A stretch of DNA of 64,000 nt from Chlamydia sp. BM-2023 (lineage in GTDB: Bacteria; Chlamydiota; Chlamydiia; Chlamydiales; Chlamydiaceae): NCBI RefSeq assembly GCF_964023145.1, contig NZ_CAXIED010000001.1, forward strand, positions 1,116,001 through 1,180,000. Direction: 5' to 3'. The notes beneath the pieces are model-generated. The model worked only from the letters and a program-made list of their open reading frames with translations. It was not told the origin of the DNA and made no database searches. The translations under genes were made by a program, and so were the position numbers. Shown piece by piece: positions 8,829 to 16,517 of the stretch. Position 1 is the stretch's first letter. Each line of letters starts with the position of its first letter.

Positions 8829-9515
8829 ATGAAAATGTTAGGAGTACAAAAAAAACGTAGCAGCAAGAAAACAGCCACTAAAGCTGTTCGTAAACCTGCT
8901 AGAAAAGCTGCTGCTAAAAAGACTGCTACTAGAAAGCCTGCTGCTAGGAAGACAGTTCGTAAAGCAACTGCTAAAAAAGCTACAGTTCGTAAAACTGTTA
9001 GAAAAACTACAGCTCGCAAGACTGTAGCTAAGAAAACAGCTACTAGAAAGCCTGCTGCTAAGAAAGCTGTTCGTAAGACAACTGCTAAAAAAGCTACAGC
9101 TCGCAAAACTGTTAGAAAAACTGCAGCTCGTAAGACTGTAGCTAAGAAAACAGCTACTAGAAAGCCTGCTGCTAAGAAAGTAGTTCGTAAGACAACTGCT
9201 AAAAAAACTACAGCTCGCAAAACTGTTAGAAAAACTACAGCTCGTAAGACTGTAGCTAAGAAAACAGCTGCTAGAAAGCCTGCTGCTAAGAAAGTAGTTC
9301 GTAAGACAACTGCTAAAAAAGCTGCGGTTCGTAAGCCTGCTGCTAGACGAGCAGTAGCAAAGCCTGCTGTTTCAGCTTGCAATAAGCACCACAGACATAC
9401 AGCTGCTTGTAAGCATGTATGTTCCTCTTCAGCAAAAAGAAGATGTGGTTCTAAAAGCCGAGTACGTACAGCTCATGGCTGGCGTCAGCAGTTAATGAAA
9501 TTAGTTTCTCGTTAG
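8829..9515 (+). CDS. hctB: Histone H1-like nucleoid protein Hc2
   Basis: Hc2 condenses the chromosome as reticulate bodies turn into elementary bodies. The 228-residue protein is almost entirely K, R, A, T, V in KTVRKT/AAKK patterns, with three tandem 38-residue repeats at residues 50-163. The C-terminus is distinct: CNKHHRHTAACKHVC, a Cys/His cluster, followed by SRVRTAHGWRQQLMKLV. AGGGG lies only a few bases before the ATG at 8829. The in-frame ATG at 8835 has better spacing and may be the true start. The gene is transcribed alone between a sigma-28 promoter and a strong terminator. Antisense frames over it are products of the repetitive composition. Confidence 0.95.
   Translation: MKMLGVQKKRSSKKTATKAVRKPARKAAAKKTATRKPAARKTVRKATAKKATVRKTVRKTTARKTVAKKTATRKPAAKKAVRKTTAKKATARKTVRKTAARKTVAKKTATRKPAAKKVVRKTTAKKTTARKTVRKTTARKTVAKKTAARKPAAKKVVRKTTAKKAAVRKPAARRAVAKPAVSACNKHHRHTAACKHVCSSSAKRRCGSKSRVRTAHGWRQQLMKLVSR
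8976..9317 (+). repeat. Three tandem 114-bp repeats inside hctB
   Basis: Units at 8976-9089, 9090-9203 and 9204-9317 each encode 38 residues beginning K(A/T)T(V/A)RKTVRKT and ending VRKTTAK, with only a few substitutions. Identical in-frame repeats of this size can gain or lose units, which explains known length variation of Hc2 among chlamydiae. Confidence 0.9.
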
Positions 9516-9540
9516 AAGCAAGTTTTGTTAAGCGATTGTA

Positions 9541-9575
9541 AACGGTAAGGGGGGAATCTCTTACCGTTTTTTTTT
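9541..9575 (+). terminator. Intrinsic terminator after hctB
   Basis: AACGGTAAG (9541-9549) pairs with CTTACCGTT (9560-9568) over a 10-base loop and runs into a nine-T tract. It lies 25 bases after the hctB stop. Confidence 0.9.
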
Positions 9576-9672
9576 GCCAGCAGGGCGTATTCTTTAGACT
9601 CTCTCTGTACAGTTACCGAGATAATGAGTATAGTAAACCTCTATGCATATTAGTGCTTAGGAGGTTTAGGAG

Positions 9673-10608
9673 ATGCAGGACTACACTTGCTTCCAAGATT
9701 TTTCCAAATTCTATAAGGAAAAAACTCCCGCTCTTACGGTTATTGGCTCTAACTCTGAAGAAGATAAGAATGTTTGCCTGGAGCTGCTAGTTTCAGGAAA
9801 GACTCAAGAGCTTGACGCGGTAGGATTGACTGTCAATGATTTAGCAAGATGGACAGAACCTTACGGATTATTTACCTCTAAAGAGGTATTGTCTATTTTC
9901 CAAGTTGAGAAGTTGTCGCAACAAACAAGGGATTTCCTTATTCGCTATGCAAAGAATCCCCATCCTCATCTAACTTTTTTTTTATTTACTACTAAACAGT
10001 CGTATTTTCAGTCTTTGCGTAAGGAACTGGCCGCTACGGTTTTTCTTTCGTTATTTGGAGAATGGCAGTCCGATAGAGAAAAACGGATGACTGTTCTCCT
10101 TACTCGGAAAGCTACGGATCTCGGGATTTCTTGTTCTTTAGCTTTAGCATCGGCATTTATAAAGAAGTTCCCTCAAGTAGAGATGCACAATCTTCTTGGG
10201 GAATTTCATAAGTTGCTATGTCATATTGGGAAAAAGCCTGCTCTAGAGTACTCCGACATAGAGAGCTTCGTAGTAAAAAAAGAACAGGTCTCTTTATGGA
10301 AATTGCGAGATGCTCTGTTACAGAAAAACGCTTCTGAAAGCGTGGCCCTACTCCGTGCGTTATTATACGAACAGGGAGAGGATCCTTTGGGGTTAATAGC
10401 GTTTCTTCGTAGTCAATGTCTATATGGATTGCGTAGCCTGGAAGAAGACACAGGAGATAAAAAGCATCGCTTTTTTGTTTCCTATGGAAGAGAACGGTTA
10501 TATCAAGCTTTAAATCATTTGTTTTATGCTGAGAGTATTATCAAGAATAATACTCAAGATCCTATAATGGCTGTTGAGACTTTGATGATTAGGATGGCAA
10601 ATTCATGA
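9673..10608 (+). CDS. holA: DNA polymerase III delta subunit-like protein (CT047 position)
   Basis: HolA loads the beta clamp onto DNA as part of the clamp-loader complex. This 311-residue protein has the delta-like order: an N-terminal AAA+-type domain without a Walker motif (TVIGSNSEEDKN, then LLVSGKTQELDAV, then EVLSIFQVEKL), a middle helical domain, and a C-terminal collar domain with LWKLRDALLQKNASESVALL and DPLGLIAFLRSQ, as in HolA family members. Similarity is remote, so the assignment rests on layout and gene position. GGAGG and GGAGA lie just before the ATG. The stop overlaps the next gene's ATG (ATGA). Confidence 0.65.
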   Translation: MQDYTCFQDFSKFYKEKTPALTVIGSNSEEDKNVCLELLVSGKTQELDAVGLTVNDLARWTEPYGLFTSKEVLSIFQVEKLSQQTRDFLIRYAKNPHPHLTFFLFTTKQSYFQSLRKELAATVFLSLFGEWQSDREKRMTVLLTRKATDLGISCSLALASAFIKKFPQVEMHNLLGEFHKLLCHIGKKPALEYSDIESFVVKKEQVSLWKLRDALLQKNASESVALLRALLYEQGEDPLGLIAFLRSQCLYGLRSLEEDTGDKKHRFFVSYGRERLYQALNHLFYAESIIKNNTQDPIMAVETLMIRMANS

Positions 10609-11315
10609 CTTTATATCTTTTCCCTAATACTTTGGGTAATAGACGCGTAGAGACTCTTCCCCAAGTTATTGCTGATATTATTCCCATTCTTCAAGGTTTA
10701 ATTGTAGAGAGTGATCGTGGAGGGAGGGCTTTTCTTAGTCTATGGAAGGTTCCAGAAAATCATAAATTTCCTCTCGCTGTTTTAAATAAAAACGATCGTT
10801 CTGCAAAAGCTTGGGATTTCTATCTTGAACCTATTATCAAAAAGCAGGAGAACTGGGGGTTAGTTTCAGATTCTGGGCTTCCCTGTATTGCTGATCCTGG
10901 AGCAGCTTTAGTACACCGTGCGCGAGCTCTTGGTGTTCCTATTCAGGCATTTTCCGGTCCTTGCTCTATAACGCTAGCTTTGATGTTATCGGGATTGCCA
11001 GGTCAGAACTTTACCTTTTTGGGGTATCTTCCTCAAAATCCTAAAGAAAGATCTCGTTGTATAAAAAGCAACTCTGGAAAGCTACATACGCAAATATGCA
11101 TAGAAACTCCCTATCGTAATGTTTATACCTTTCAGGCTTTGTTAGAAACCCTTCCGGGTTATGCGGAGTTATGCGTTGGTGTGGATCTTACCGGTGATCA
11201 GGAATTTGTTTCTACAAGATCGGTAAATGCTTGGTTGCAATCTACCGATCTTGATCAGGTAAACAAACGTATTACGAAAACACCGGCAATTTTTCTATTT
11301 CATACTCCGAGATGA
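10605..11315 (+). CDS. SAM-dependent methyltransferase, RsmI/YraL-like
   Basis: The 236-residue product belongs to the tetrapyrrole-methylase-fold group that includes RsmI, which 2'-O-methylates 16S rRNA C1402. Visible signatures are LYLFPNTLGNRRVE at the N-terminus and VSDSGLPCIADPGAALV (family SDAGxPxISDPG), followed by FSGPCSITLALMLSGLP and FTFLGYLPQNPKERSR. It is shorter than typical RsmI (about 280) and has a divergent first strand, so the substrate is uncertain. The ATG overlaps the holA stop by four bases. Confidence 0.75.
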   Translation: MTLYLFPNTLGNRRVETLPQVIADIIPILQGLIVESDRGGRAFLSLWKVPENHKFPLAVLNKNDRSAKAWDFYLEPIIKKQENWGLVSDSGLPCIADPGAALVHRARALGVPIQAFSGPCSITLALMLSGLPGQNFTFLGYLPQNPKERSRCIKSNSGKLHTQICIETPYRNVYTFQALLETLPGYAELCVGVDLTGDQEFVSTRSVNAWLQSTDLDQVNKRITKTPAIFLFHTPR

Positions 11316-11370
11316 GAATCTTTGATTCTTGGAGTATACGTTTAGAAATCCTAACAGAAGACTTTTAATA

Positions 11371-11853
11371 CTAAACAAAGTCTTCCTGATTTTTATTTTT
11401 GCAACATCCGCCTCCTGAGCAACACTTCTCCGTAACGGGAGCTGGTTGTTGCGAGCAAGTACTCCCTGCAGCTTTTGCTAACTCTGCATAATGGTTTTTT
11501 ATCTTACGCATTTTGCTAGCAAGAATGAAAGGCTCAAGCATAGACCAGATATATAATACAAAGACCGGTAGGTTCATACCGAATACATAAGACGGATCCA
11601 TAGCAGGGACCTTCTTACTTAGTCTCATTTGTCCAGAGGCCATGGCGAGCAAGTACATGCTATTCCATAGAAGAGGAGAAGCTATAATAAGGAAGACGCT
11701 TGTATAAAAAAGAGTCTTGTATTTTTTAAAATGCTGTTTCGGGGCCAATGGTTCATTTTTAAATAGAATTCTATACAAAATTAAAACGGGTAATGTAAGG
11801 CATAAGCAGCCGATCAGTCTAGAGATCGTCGACATAATACATTGTTGAAGCAC
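11371..11853 (-). CDS. Three-pass membrane protein with Cys-rich tail, unknown function
   Basis: The 160-residue protein has hydrophobic segments at about residues 10-29, 47-71 and 91-111, the last leading to a basic stretch (KMRKIKNH). The C-terminus is unusual: C at about 133, then CCSGGGCC at about 143-150, five cysteines in all, which could bind metal or form disulfides. A second ATG at codon 7 (MSTISRL) is an alternative start. It is convergent with the rsmI-like gene. I do not recognise a family. Confidence 0.6.
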   Translation of the reverse strand: MLQQCIMSTISRLIGCLCLTLPVLILYRILFKNEPLAPKQHFKKYKTLFYTSVFLIIASPLLWNSMYLLAMASGQMRLSKKVPAMDPSYVFGMNLPVFVLYIWSMLEPFILASKMRKIKNHYAELAKAAGSTCSQQPAPVTEKCCSGGGCCKNKNQEDFV

Positions 11854-12006
11854 AGTATTCTCCTTGTTTTTCGATCATTATACCTTAGCTTTTCCTCTGT
11901 AAATCCGTCGATATTTTTATTATCAAATAAGTTTTTATTTTTTAAAAAAATATTTTATTTTATTTGTTTATTGAAATTGATCAATATTAAATTTTAATAA
12001 AATTAA

Positions 12007-13248
12007 ATGAAAAAGCTTTTTAAAAATATACAATCTCAAAATTCTACAAAAACTATACCTGCTGATAAGATTTTAATGTCATGCGGCGATACTACTACTG
12101 CCGAAAACACCATGAGCAAACCATGGAATGTTTCCGGAAATCCAATAACAAATATATCTCGTACGGCAAATCCTCCAGCTAACCCTCCAGCAACTCCTGC
12201 AGGAAACAGCATCGTCATCAAAAGTGATCTAACTGATTACTTGGAAAAAGGTGGCGTTACTATATCCGGAATCTATCTAAGGCTAAAAGGTGGATTGGTT
12301 GTTGGAGATATTAATATGTCCAATCATTCAATTACCGGCTTACCTTCTTCTTATAGCGGTGCTACCATCGATCCTGCTGATATGGCTTCCGTGGGAATTG
12401 TTAATGAGGATATTGGGCCGATTATTAAGAAGGTGAACGATCTAATTAAGCGTATCACAGACCTTGACTCCGGACCGGATTTAGATCAATTGATCACGGA
12501 TTTAGGTTCACCGGGAACAGATGGAATTCTCGCGAATCCTGAAAAAGCTAAGTGGCTTGTTCTTGATGGGAAAAATTCTATGTTAGGTCCTTTGGATTTT
12601 CAAAGGATTCCTGCATCCCCTCCAGATGTGCCCGATCCGACTATTAAAGCGCTTGGGATAACCGGTTCTACTGCATCAGGAACAACGGCTCTAGGGGTTA
12701 TTAGTGCTGCCACAGATCCAGCTTTGCTTGATAGGATAGTCGCTGTTCAAGATCTTAAGGAAACTTTAGACGCGATTACCAAAAATACGGCTGCGACTAC
12801 TAATTATCCAGGTTGGACGGGTATGGATGTCCCATTTATTTGCCTCAAGCAGAGTACTGGTGGGTCATCAACGCCTAATCATATTGATTCTAAAAGTTCT
12901 GAAAAGTATCTAACCTATGTGGATGAAAGCAACGTTACTTTACTACGTAGAGGTATATATTTTGTTTCTTTCATGTATGACTTTACTCAGACAGCAACAC
13001 CCCCAACAACGCCAACGGATGTAAGTTGTACAATATCACTCACACCAAACGGTAGTAGTGGTTCCAGTGGTACGAAAACCGCATACTATACTCTAACAGG
13101 AAAGTCTGATAATACATTAATTGGCCAGACTTATGTTTTAGTAGAGGGTGATACAGCATCTCTTTCAACAAAATTGAGTATTGAGGTGACGCCGAATACT
13201 TCAATATCTAAAAAGTCTTGGACAGCGTCTTTTAGGGCTTGTTATTAA
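12007..13248 (+). CDS. Phage-fibre-like protein, secreted-protein candidate (CT049/CT050 region)
   Basis: The 413-residue protein has no signal peptide. It contains shaft-type motifs like those in phage tail fibres: WNVSGNPITNIS at about 40-51 and VVGDINMSNHSITGLP at about 98-113, followed by a position-equivalent of the usual 'AVNxxYV' (ASVGIVNEDI). Pro-rich spacers occur at about 56-66 and 201-210. The last about 90 residues are strand-rich (RGIYFVSFMYDF, then SWTASFRACY at the end) and match the end of its convergent neighbour. The position corresponds to C. trachomatis CT049/CT050, described as secreted into the inclusion lumen (Pls proteins, from memory). AT-rich DNA precedes the ATG and no clear ribosome site is seen. 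Confidence 0.7.
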   Translation: MKKLFKNIQSQNSTKTIPADKILMSCGDTTTAENTMSKPWNVSGNPITNISRTANPPANPPATPAGNSIVIKSDLTDYLEKGGVTISGIYLRLKGGLVVGDINMSNHSITGLPSSYSGATIDPADMASVGIVNEDIGPIIKKVNDLIKRITDLDSGPDLDQLITDLGSPGTDGILANPEKAKWLVLDGKNSMLGPLDFQRIPASPPDVPDPTIKALGITGSTASGTTALGVISAATDPALLDRIVAVQDLKETLDAITKNTAATTNYPGWTGMDVPFICLKQSTGGSSTPNHIDSKSSEKYLTYVDESNVTLLRRGIYFVSFMYDFTQTATPPTTPTDVSCTISLTPNGSSGSSGTKTAYYTLTGKSDNTLIGQTYVLVEGDTASLSTKLSIEVTPNTSISKKSWTASFRACY

Positions 13249-13256
13249 AATTGAAA

Positions 13257-13290
13257 AAGAGGCTAAGTTTATTCTTAGCCTCTTTTTTTT
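13257..13290. terminator. Bidirectional intrinsic terminator between the two fibre-like genes
   Basis: AAGAGGCTAAG (13257-13267) pairs perfectly with CTTAGCCTCTT (13274-13284) around a TTTATT loop. A T-run follows on the plus strand, and an A-run precedes it, giving T's on the minus strand. It sits between the convergent stop codons at 13248 and 13298. Confidence 0.9.
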
Positions 13291-13297
13291 ACTATGT

Positions 13298-14737
13298 CTA
13301 TGGTACTGGTTGGGGTGGTGTAGTCGTGGTGAATAAAGCGGGAAGTAAGGTTGCTTGCCATGACCATGAGGTGACGGTAAGACTGGAACTTCCTGAAGGG
13401 GGAGTTGTCTGTTGAGTGAACTTCAGTTTAAGTTTTGAATTAAGATCTGTAACAGGAATTTGACAGCATACTTGTTGTCCTGAAGTAAGAGCAGAAAGAT
13501 CATACACCACGGTATCTGCTGCTGCTGTCCCTCCGCTCGACCCACCTGATGTAGGAGTCTGGTTAAGTATCACGCTTATATGCTCCTTTGTATCCCCTGT
13601 CCAAGTAATTGAAAAGCACAAAGTTAAAATTCCTACTCCCAGAATATTCATTATTTTTTTATCGCTAGAATCAATTTCTAAATATTTTTTGGTAATCGGA
13701 GTGGTAATTACTGGTGCTGGAGTTGGAACTGAAGGGGGATTTGTAGGAGGAGGAGTTGTCCCTGGTGTTGTCGTGGTTGGCGGTATAGGACTGGTCGGAC
13801 CTGTTGGTTGTGATGGATTTGTTGGCGTAGTTGTTGGCGATGCTGATTCTGGCAGTCTTATAGTTGGCGCAGGCCCAGGGACTGAAGGGGTAGGAGATGG
13901 CTGAGGAGGGGCTGGCGGAGGTGGTGCTGGAGGAACTGGTGTCTGATCTTCCCAGCTAAAGTAATCGGTCACTGTAGTTGAGTTTGTAATATTACTACTC
14001 AAAAATCCAATTGGAGGAGTAGTGATGTTTCTTTGTACATATTCTACGTTCACGGCACTTGAAGTGTCTGTTCCCTCAGGGGTCCCCAGCCCTGTGATGG
14101 TATGATTACTCATTTTTAAATCACCGCTCATTGTAGCTCCAGCAGTAGCGACAAATTGGGGATTTTTTGGAGCCGGAGGCGTAGTACCAGGATTACTAGA
14201 ATCGGATTTTACTATTCCTAGGGCATCCTCAATATTATCCACTCTATTTGTTACGCCGGTAATTTTGTTTAGAGCCTCGTTAAGTCCCGGATTGTTACTT
14301 GCTTGATTTGCCATGTCCTGCACATACTGTACATTCACTGCTGTTGTAGGATCTGGAGTTCCCGGGTTACTTCCTGCGGGGGGAGTTACGGTGCTCCCTG
14401 TGGGGGGAGTTGCTGTGGAAATACCTAGATTTATAATCTTATGAGTGCTCATATCGATATTCCCGGTCATGATTCCACCTGTTGTAGGTAAATATCCCGA
14501 CTGAGGATCGTTTTTCTTTACGTAGTTGCTTTCTAGGTAAGTTAAGGATACGGCATCAGTGCCTTTGGTAGGATCTGCTAGCCCGGTAATATTTTGGCTG
14601 CTCATATTTACGGGTCTTGTAGATGTAATCGTCGAATCCGTTAAGCTAAACATCGCTGTATTAACAGCTGCAGCACGGGCATCTCCTTTACGGAGATCAA
14701 CTGATAGTATGTCATTATTATTTTTTTTATCTTTCAT
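13298..14737 (-). CDS. Phage-fibre-like protein with Pro/Thr-rich stalk (CT050/CT051 region)
   Basis: The 479-residue protein carries three copies of a shaft motif: residues 43-73 (PVNMSSQNITGLADPTKGTD, then AVSLTYLE), 87-140 (MTGNIDMSTHKIINLG, then TAVNVQYVQ) and 200-235 (MSGDLKMSNHTITGLGTPEG, then SAVNVEYVQ). This matches the 'DMxxHxIxxLxxPxxxTDAVNxxYV' repeat of many phage tail fibres. A stalk of about 80 residues (267-347) is nearly all P and T, and a strand-rich head (about 348-465) ends SWSWQATLLP, like the SWTASF of the neighbour. No signal peptide is present. It is convergent with its paralogue and downstream of hemW. Confidence 0.7.
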   Translation of the reverse strand: MKDKKNNNDILSVDLRKGDARAAAVNTAMFSLTDSTITSTRPVNMSSQNITGLADPTKGTDAVSLTYLESNYVKKNDPQSGYLPTTGGIMTGNIDMSTHKIINLGISTATPPTGSTVTPPAGSNPGTPDPTTAVNVQYVQDMANQASNNPGLNEALNKITGVTNRVDNIEDALGIVKSDSSNPGTTPPAPKNPQFVATAGATMSGDLKMSNHTITGLGTPEGTDTSSAVNVEYVQRNITTPPIGFLSSNITNSTTVTDYFSWEDQTPVPPAPPPPAPPQPSPTPSVPGPAPTIRLPESASPTTTPTNPSQPTGPTSPIPPTTTTPGTTPPPTNPPSVPTPAPVITTPITKKYLEIDSSDKKIMNILGVGILTLCFSITWTGDTKEHISVILNQTPTSGGSSGGTAAADTVVYDLSALTSGQQVCCQIPVTDLNSKLKLKFTQQTTPPSGSSSLTVTSWSWQATLLPALFTTTTPPQPVP

Positions 14738-14804
14738 GATTTTAATAACAATTAATTGTTGTTTTTAATAATAGCTAATAACAATTAGTGGTGTTTTTAT
14801 TAAA

Positions 14805-15932
14805 TTAAAAAGAAAGATTCATGATTTCTTCAGCAACGGTGTCATGAAATAATCGACCTTGCTTATTTAAGAATAGAAACTCGTCATTATGGTCGAAGAG
14901 CTCCTTAATAAGGGGGAGAGAGTGGAGGTTTTCCATTAGAGTAGAGGGAAAATCTTTCCATCGCGCGCCCTGTGTGAGTCGTAATCTTAAAGCTAGGGCT
15001 TCTTTGATTTGTTCTTCTTTTGGTAAGCACTCTGTAGATTCGTGAGTGGGAAGATTTTTACGTACAGCGCGTAGATACTGAGAGATTCTTGAGAGATTTT
15101 TTGAGCGTGTATTATTGAGGTATTGCGAAGCAGATACTCCCAGTCCTAAAAATGGTTTGTCAGTCCAATAGTAGAGGTTGTGTTTGGATTGTGCTTGATG
15201 TTTTGCATAGGATGCGAGTTCATAACGGGAAAATCCCCGAGAAGACAGGAGATCTTCAGCGTAGAGACTCATAGCAGCTAGTATATCCTCATTGGCAATA
15301 GAGGGGGCTATAACGCGCCGGTGTTTGTAAAAAGAGGTATGGGGGTCTACAGTTAGGTTGTATAGTGAGATATGAGTAATGGGTAGGGAGAGAGCTTGAT
15401 GAAGATCTGCTATAAAATCTGCTAAGGATTGCGTTGGTAGACCGTAAATCAGATCAATGGAGAGGTTATTAAATCCGTGTTCATAGCAACGTTGTATAGC
15501 CTCTATAGAGGTGGCTGATGAATGAATTCTTCCTAATGCTTTGAGAATGGGATCATGAAATGTTTGTACTCCAATACTAATTCTATTGATAGAGGTGAGA
15601 GTAAGATCTCTTAAATATGGTTCAGAAAGGTCTTCAGGATTAGCTTCTAGAGTGATTTCCTGAGCGTGGGGAGCAAGAGCATGAACGATTTTATGAAGAT
15701 TTTGTGGAGGGATTAGCGATGGCGTCCCTCCGCCAAGAAATACGGTATCTATGAAATAAGTATCTTCAATAGAAGAGAGCTTATTCAGTCCTTCTTGCAA
15801 AACCATATTGCAATAGAGAGCCACGGACTCAGAATTATACGGAATAGTATAAAAGCTACAGTAGTGGCATTTCTTTGAGCAAAAAGGAAAATGGATATAG
15901 AGAGCTAGAGGTTTTTTACCATTCATTAGCAT
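14805..15932 (-). CDS. hemW: HemW-type radical SAM protein (annotated hemN; CT052 position)
   Basis: The N-terminal FPFCSKKCHYC carries the radical-SAM CxxxCxxC motif (C18, C22, C25), and GGGTPS follows at about residue 77. At 375 residues without the longer N-terminal part of coproporphyrinogen oxidase HemN, and with the HemW-type ending, it fits HemW, a haem chaperone, better than HemN. ATG 15932 overlaps the CT053-type gene by 17 bases. ATG at codon 3 is an alternative. It is likely transcribed with the upstream CT053-type gene. Confidence 0.85.
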   Translation of the reverse strand: MLMNGKKPLALYIHFPFCSKKCHYCSFYTIPYNSESVALYCNMVLQEGLNKLSSIEDTYFIDTVFLGGGTPSLIPPQNLHKIVHALAPHAQEITLEANPEDLSEPYLRDLTLTSINRISIGVQTFHDPILKALGRIHSSATSIEAIQRCYEHGFNNLSIDLIYGLPTQSLADFIADLHQALSLPITHISLYNLTVDPHTSFYKHRRVIAPSIANEDILAAMSLYAEDLLSSRGFSRYELASYAKHQAQSKHNLYYWTDKPFLGLGVSASQYLNNTRSKNLSRISQYLRAVRKNLPTHESTECLPKEEQIKEALALRLRLTQGARWKDFPSTLMENLHSLPLIKELFDHNDEFLFLNKQGRLFHDTVAEEIMNLSF

Positions 15933-16362
15933 CGGGGTCTATGATGCCCCCGCGTCTCCAACGATTCCGATCGCTAAAGGGATCTTCATCGTCATCGCTA
16001 GAATAGTCAATTTCTACAGCGCCTTCTTCGCGTTCTTCATCCTGAAGATCGATTTCCACCGTTTCACCGGGATCAATATCGATTTCGGTTTCTGTAGCTT
16101 CAACAAATTCTATATCTGACATGCTAGGGCCATCAGGATAGACCGTTTTTGCCGGAGAGCGCCTTGGGGTAACAAACTCTTCGATTTCACCACTTTCTTT
16201 TAGGAGCTGAAGACGCTCCTTTTCTTCGTGGATTTTGTTTTCCAAAGAGCGGATTTCTTCTTTATGTCTATCAATTTCTTTTTTTGGAACTAAACCTAAT
16301 TTCATCCACTGGGTTAGATCGTGTAATTCGGATTCCAGTTTTTTTAGACGTTCACTTTTCAT
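15916..16362 (-). CDS. Acidic coiled-coil protein, CT053-type
   Basis: Residues 1-60 are a charged heptad-rich coiled coil (KKLESELHDL, then RSLENKIHEEKERLQLL). The remainder is low-complexity and strongly acidic (ETEIDIDPGETVEIDLQDEE, YSSDDDEDPFSD), ending WRRGGIIDPDANEW. No enzyme motif is present. The C. trachomatis protein at this position (CT053) has been reported, from memory, as a type III secretion substrate in heterologous tests. The gene overlaps the start of hemW by 17 bases. The ATG at 16362 lies beside an A9/T9 hairpin in the divergent promoter region shared with sucA. Confidence 0.75.
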   Translation of the reverse strand: MKSERLKKLESELHDLTQWMKLGLVPKKEIDRHKEEIRSLENKIHEEKERLQLLKESGEIEEFVTPRRSPAKTVYPDGPSMSDIEFVEATETEIDIDPGETVEIDLQDEEREEGAVEIDYSSDDDEDPFSDRNRWRRGGIIDPDANEW

Positions 16363-16429
16363 CTAGTGGGTACCATCCTGTATTCTAGAGAGCAGATGTA
16401 ATGTATCCTTTGCTTTTTTTCAACCATAG

Positions 16430-16456
16430 AAAAAAAAACAAAGATTGTTTTTTTTT
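16430..16456. repeat. Perfect A-tract/T-tract inverted repeat upstream of sucA and the CT053-type gene
   Basis: A9CAA (16430-16441) and TTGT9 (16445-16456) form a 12-bp perfect palindrome around AGA in the 155-base divergent intergenic region. Homopolymers of this length are prone to slippage, and such tracts next to sigma-66 promoters can change promoter strength. Confidence 0.6.
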
Positions 16457-16517
16457 GAAAAATAAAAATTTGCTATGAAACGAAATTCAGATCGCATCTA
16501 TCGAGAACAAACATCAT

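Noticed and set aside
8816..9382. 188-codon antisense frame over hctB
   Set aside because: It mirrors the Lys/Ala repeats as Leu/Ala/Val repeats. The sigma-28 promoter, the ribosome site and the terminator all belong to the plus strand.
12007..14737. Prophage remnant around the fibre-like genes
   Set aside because: No integrase, capsid, portal or lysis genes, and no attachment-site repeats are visible. The neighbours are core chlamydial genes, so these are single captured or converged proteins at most.
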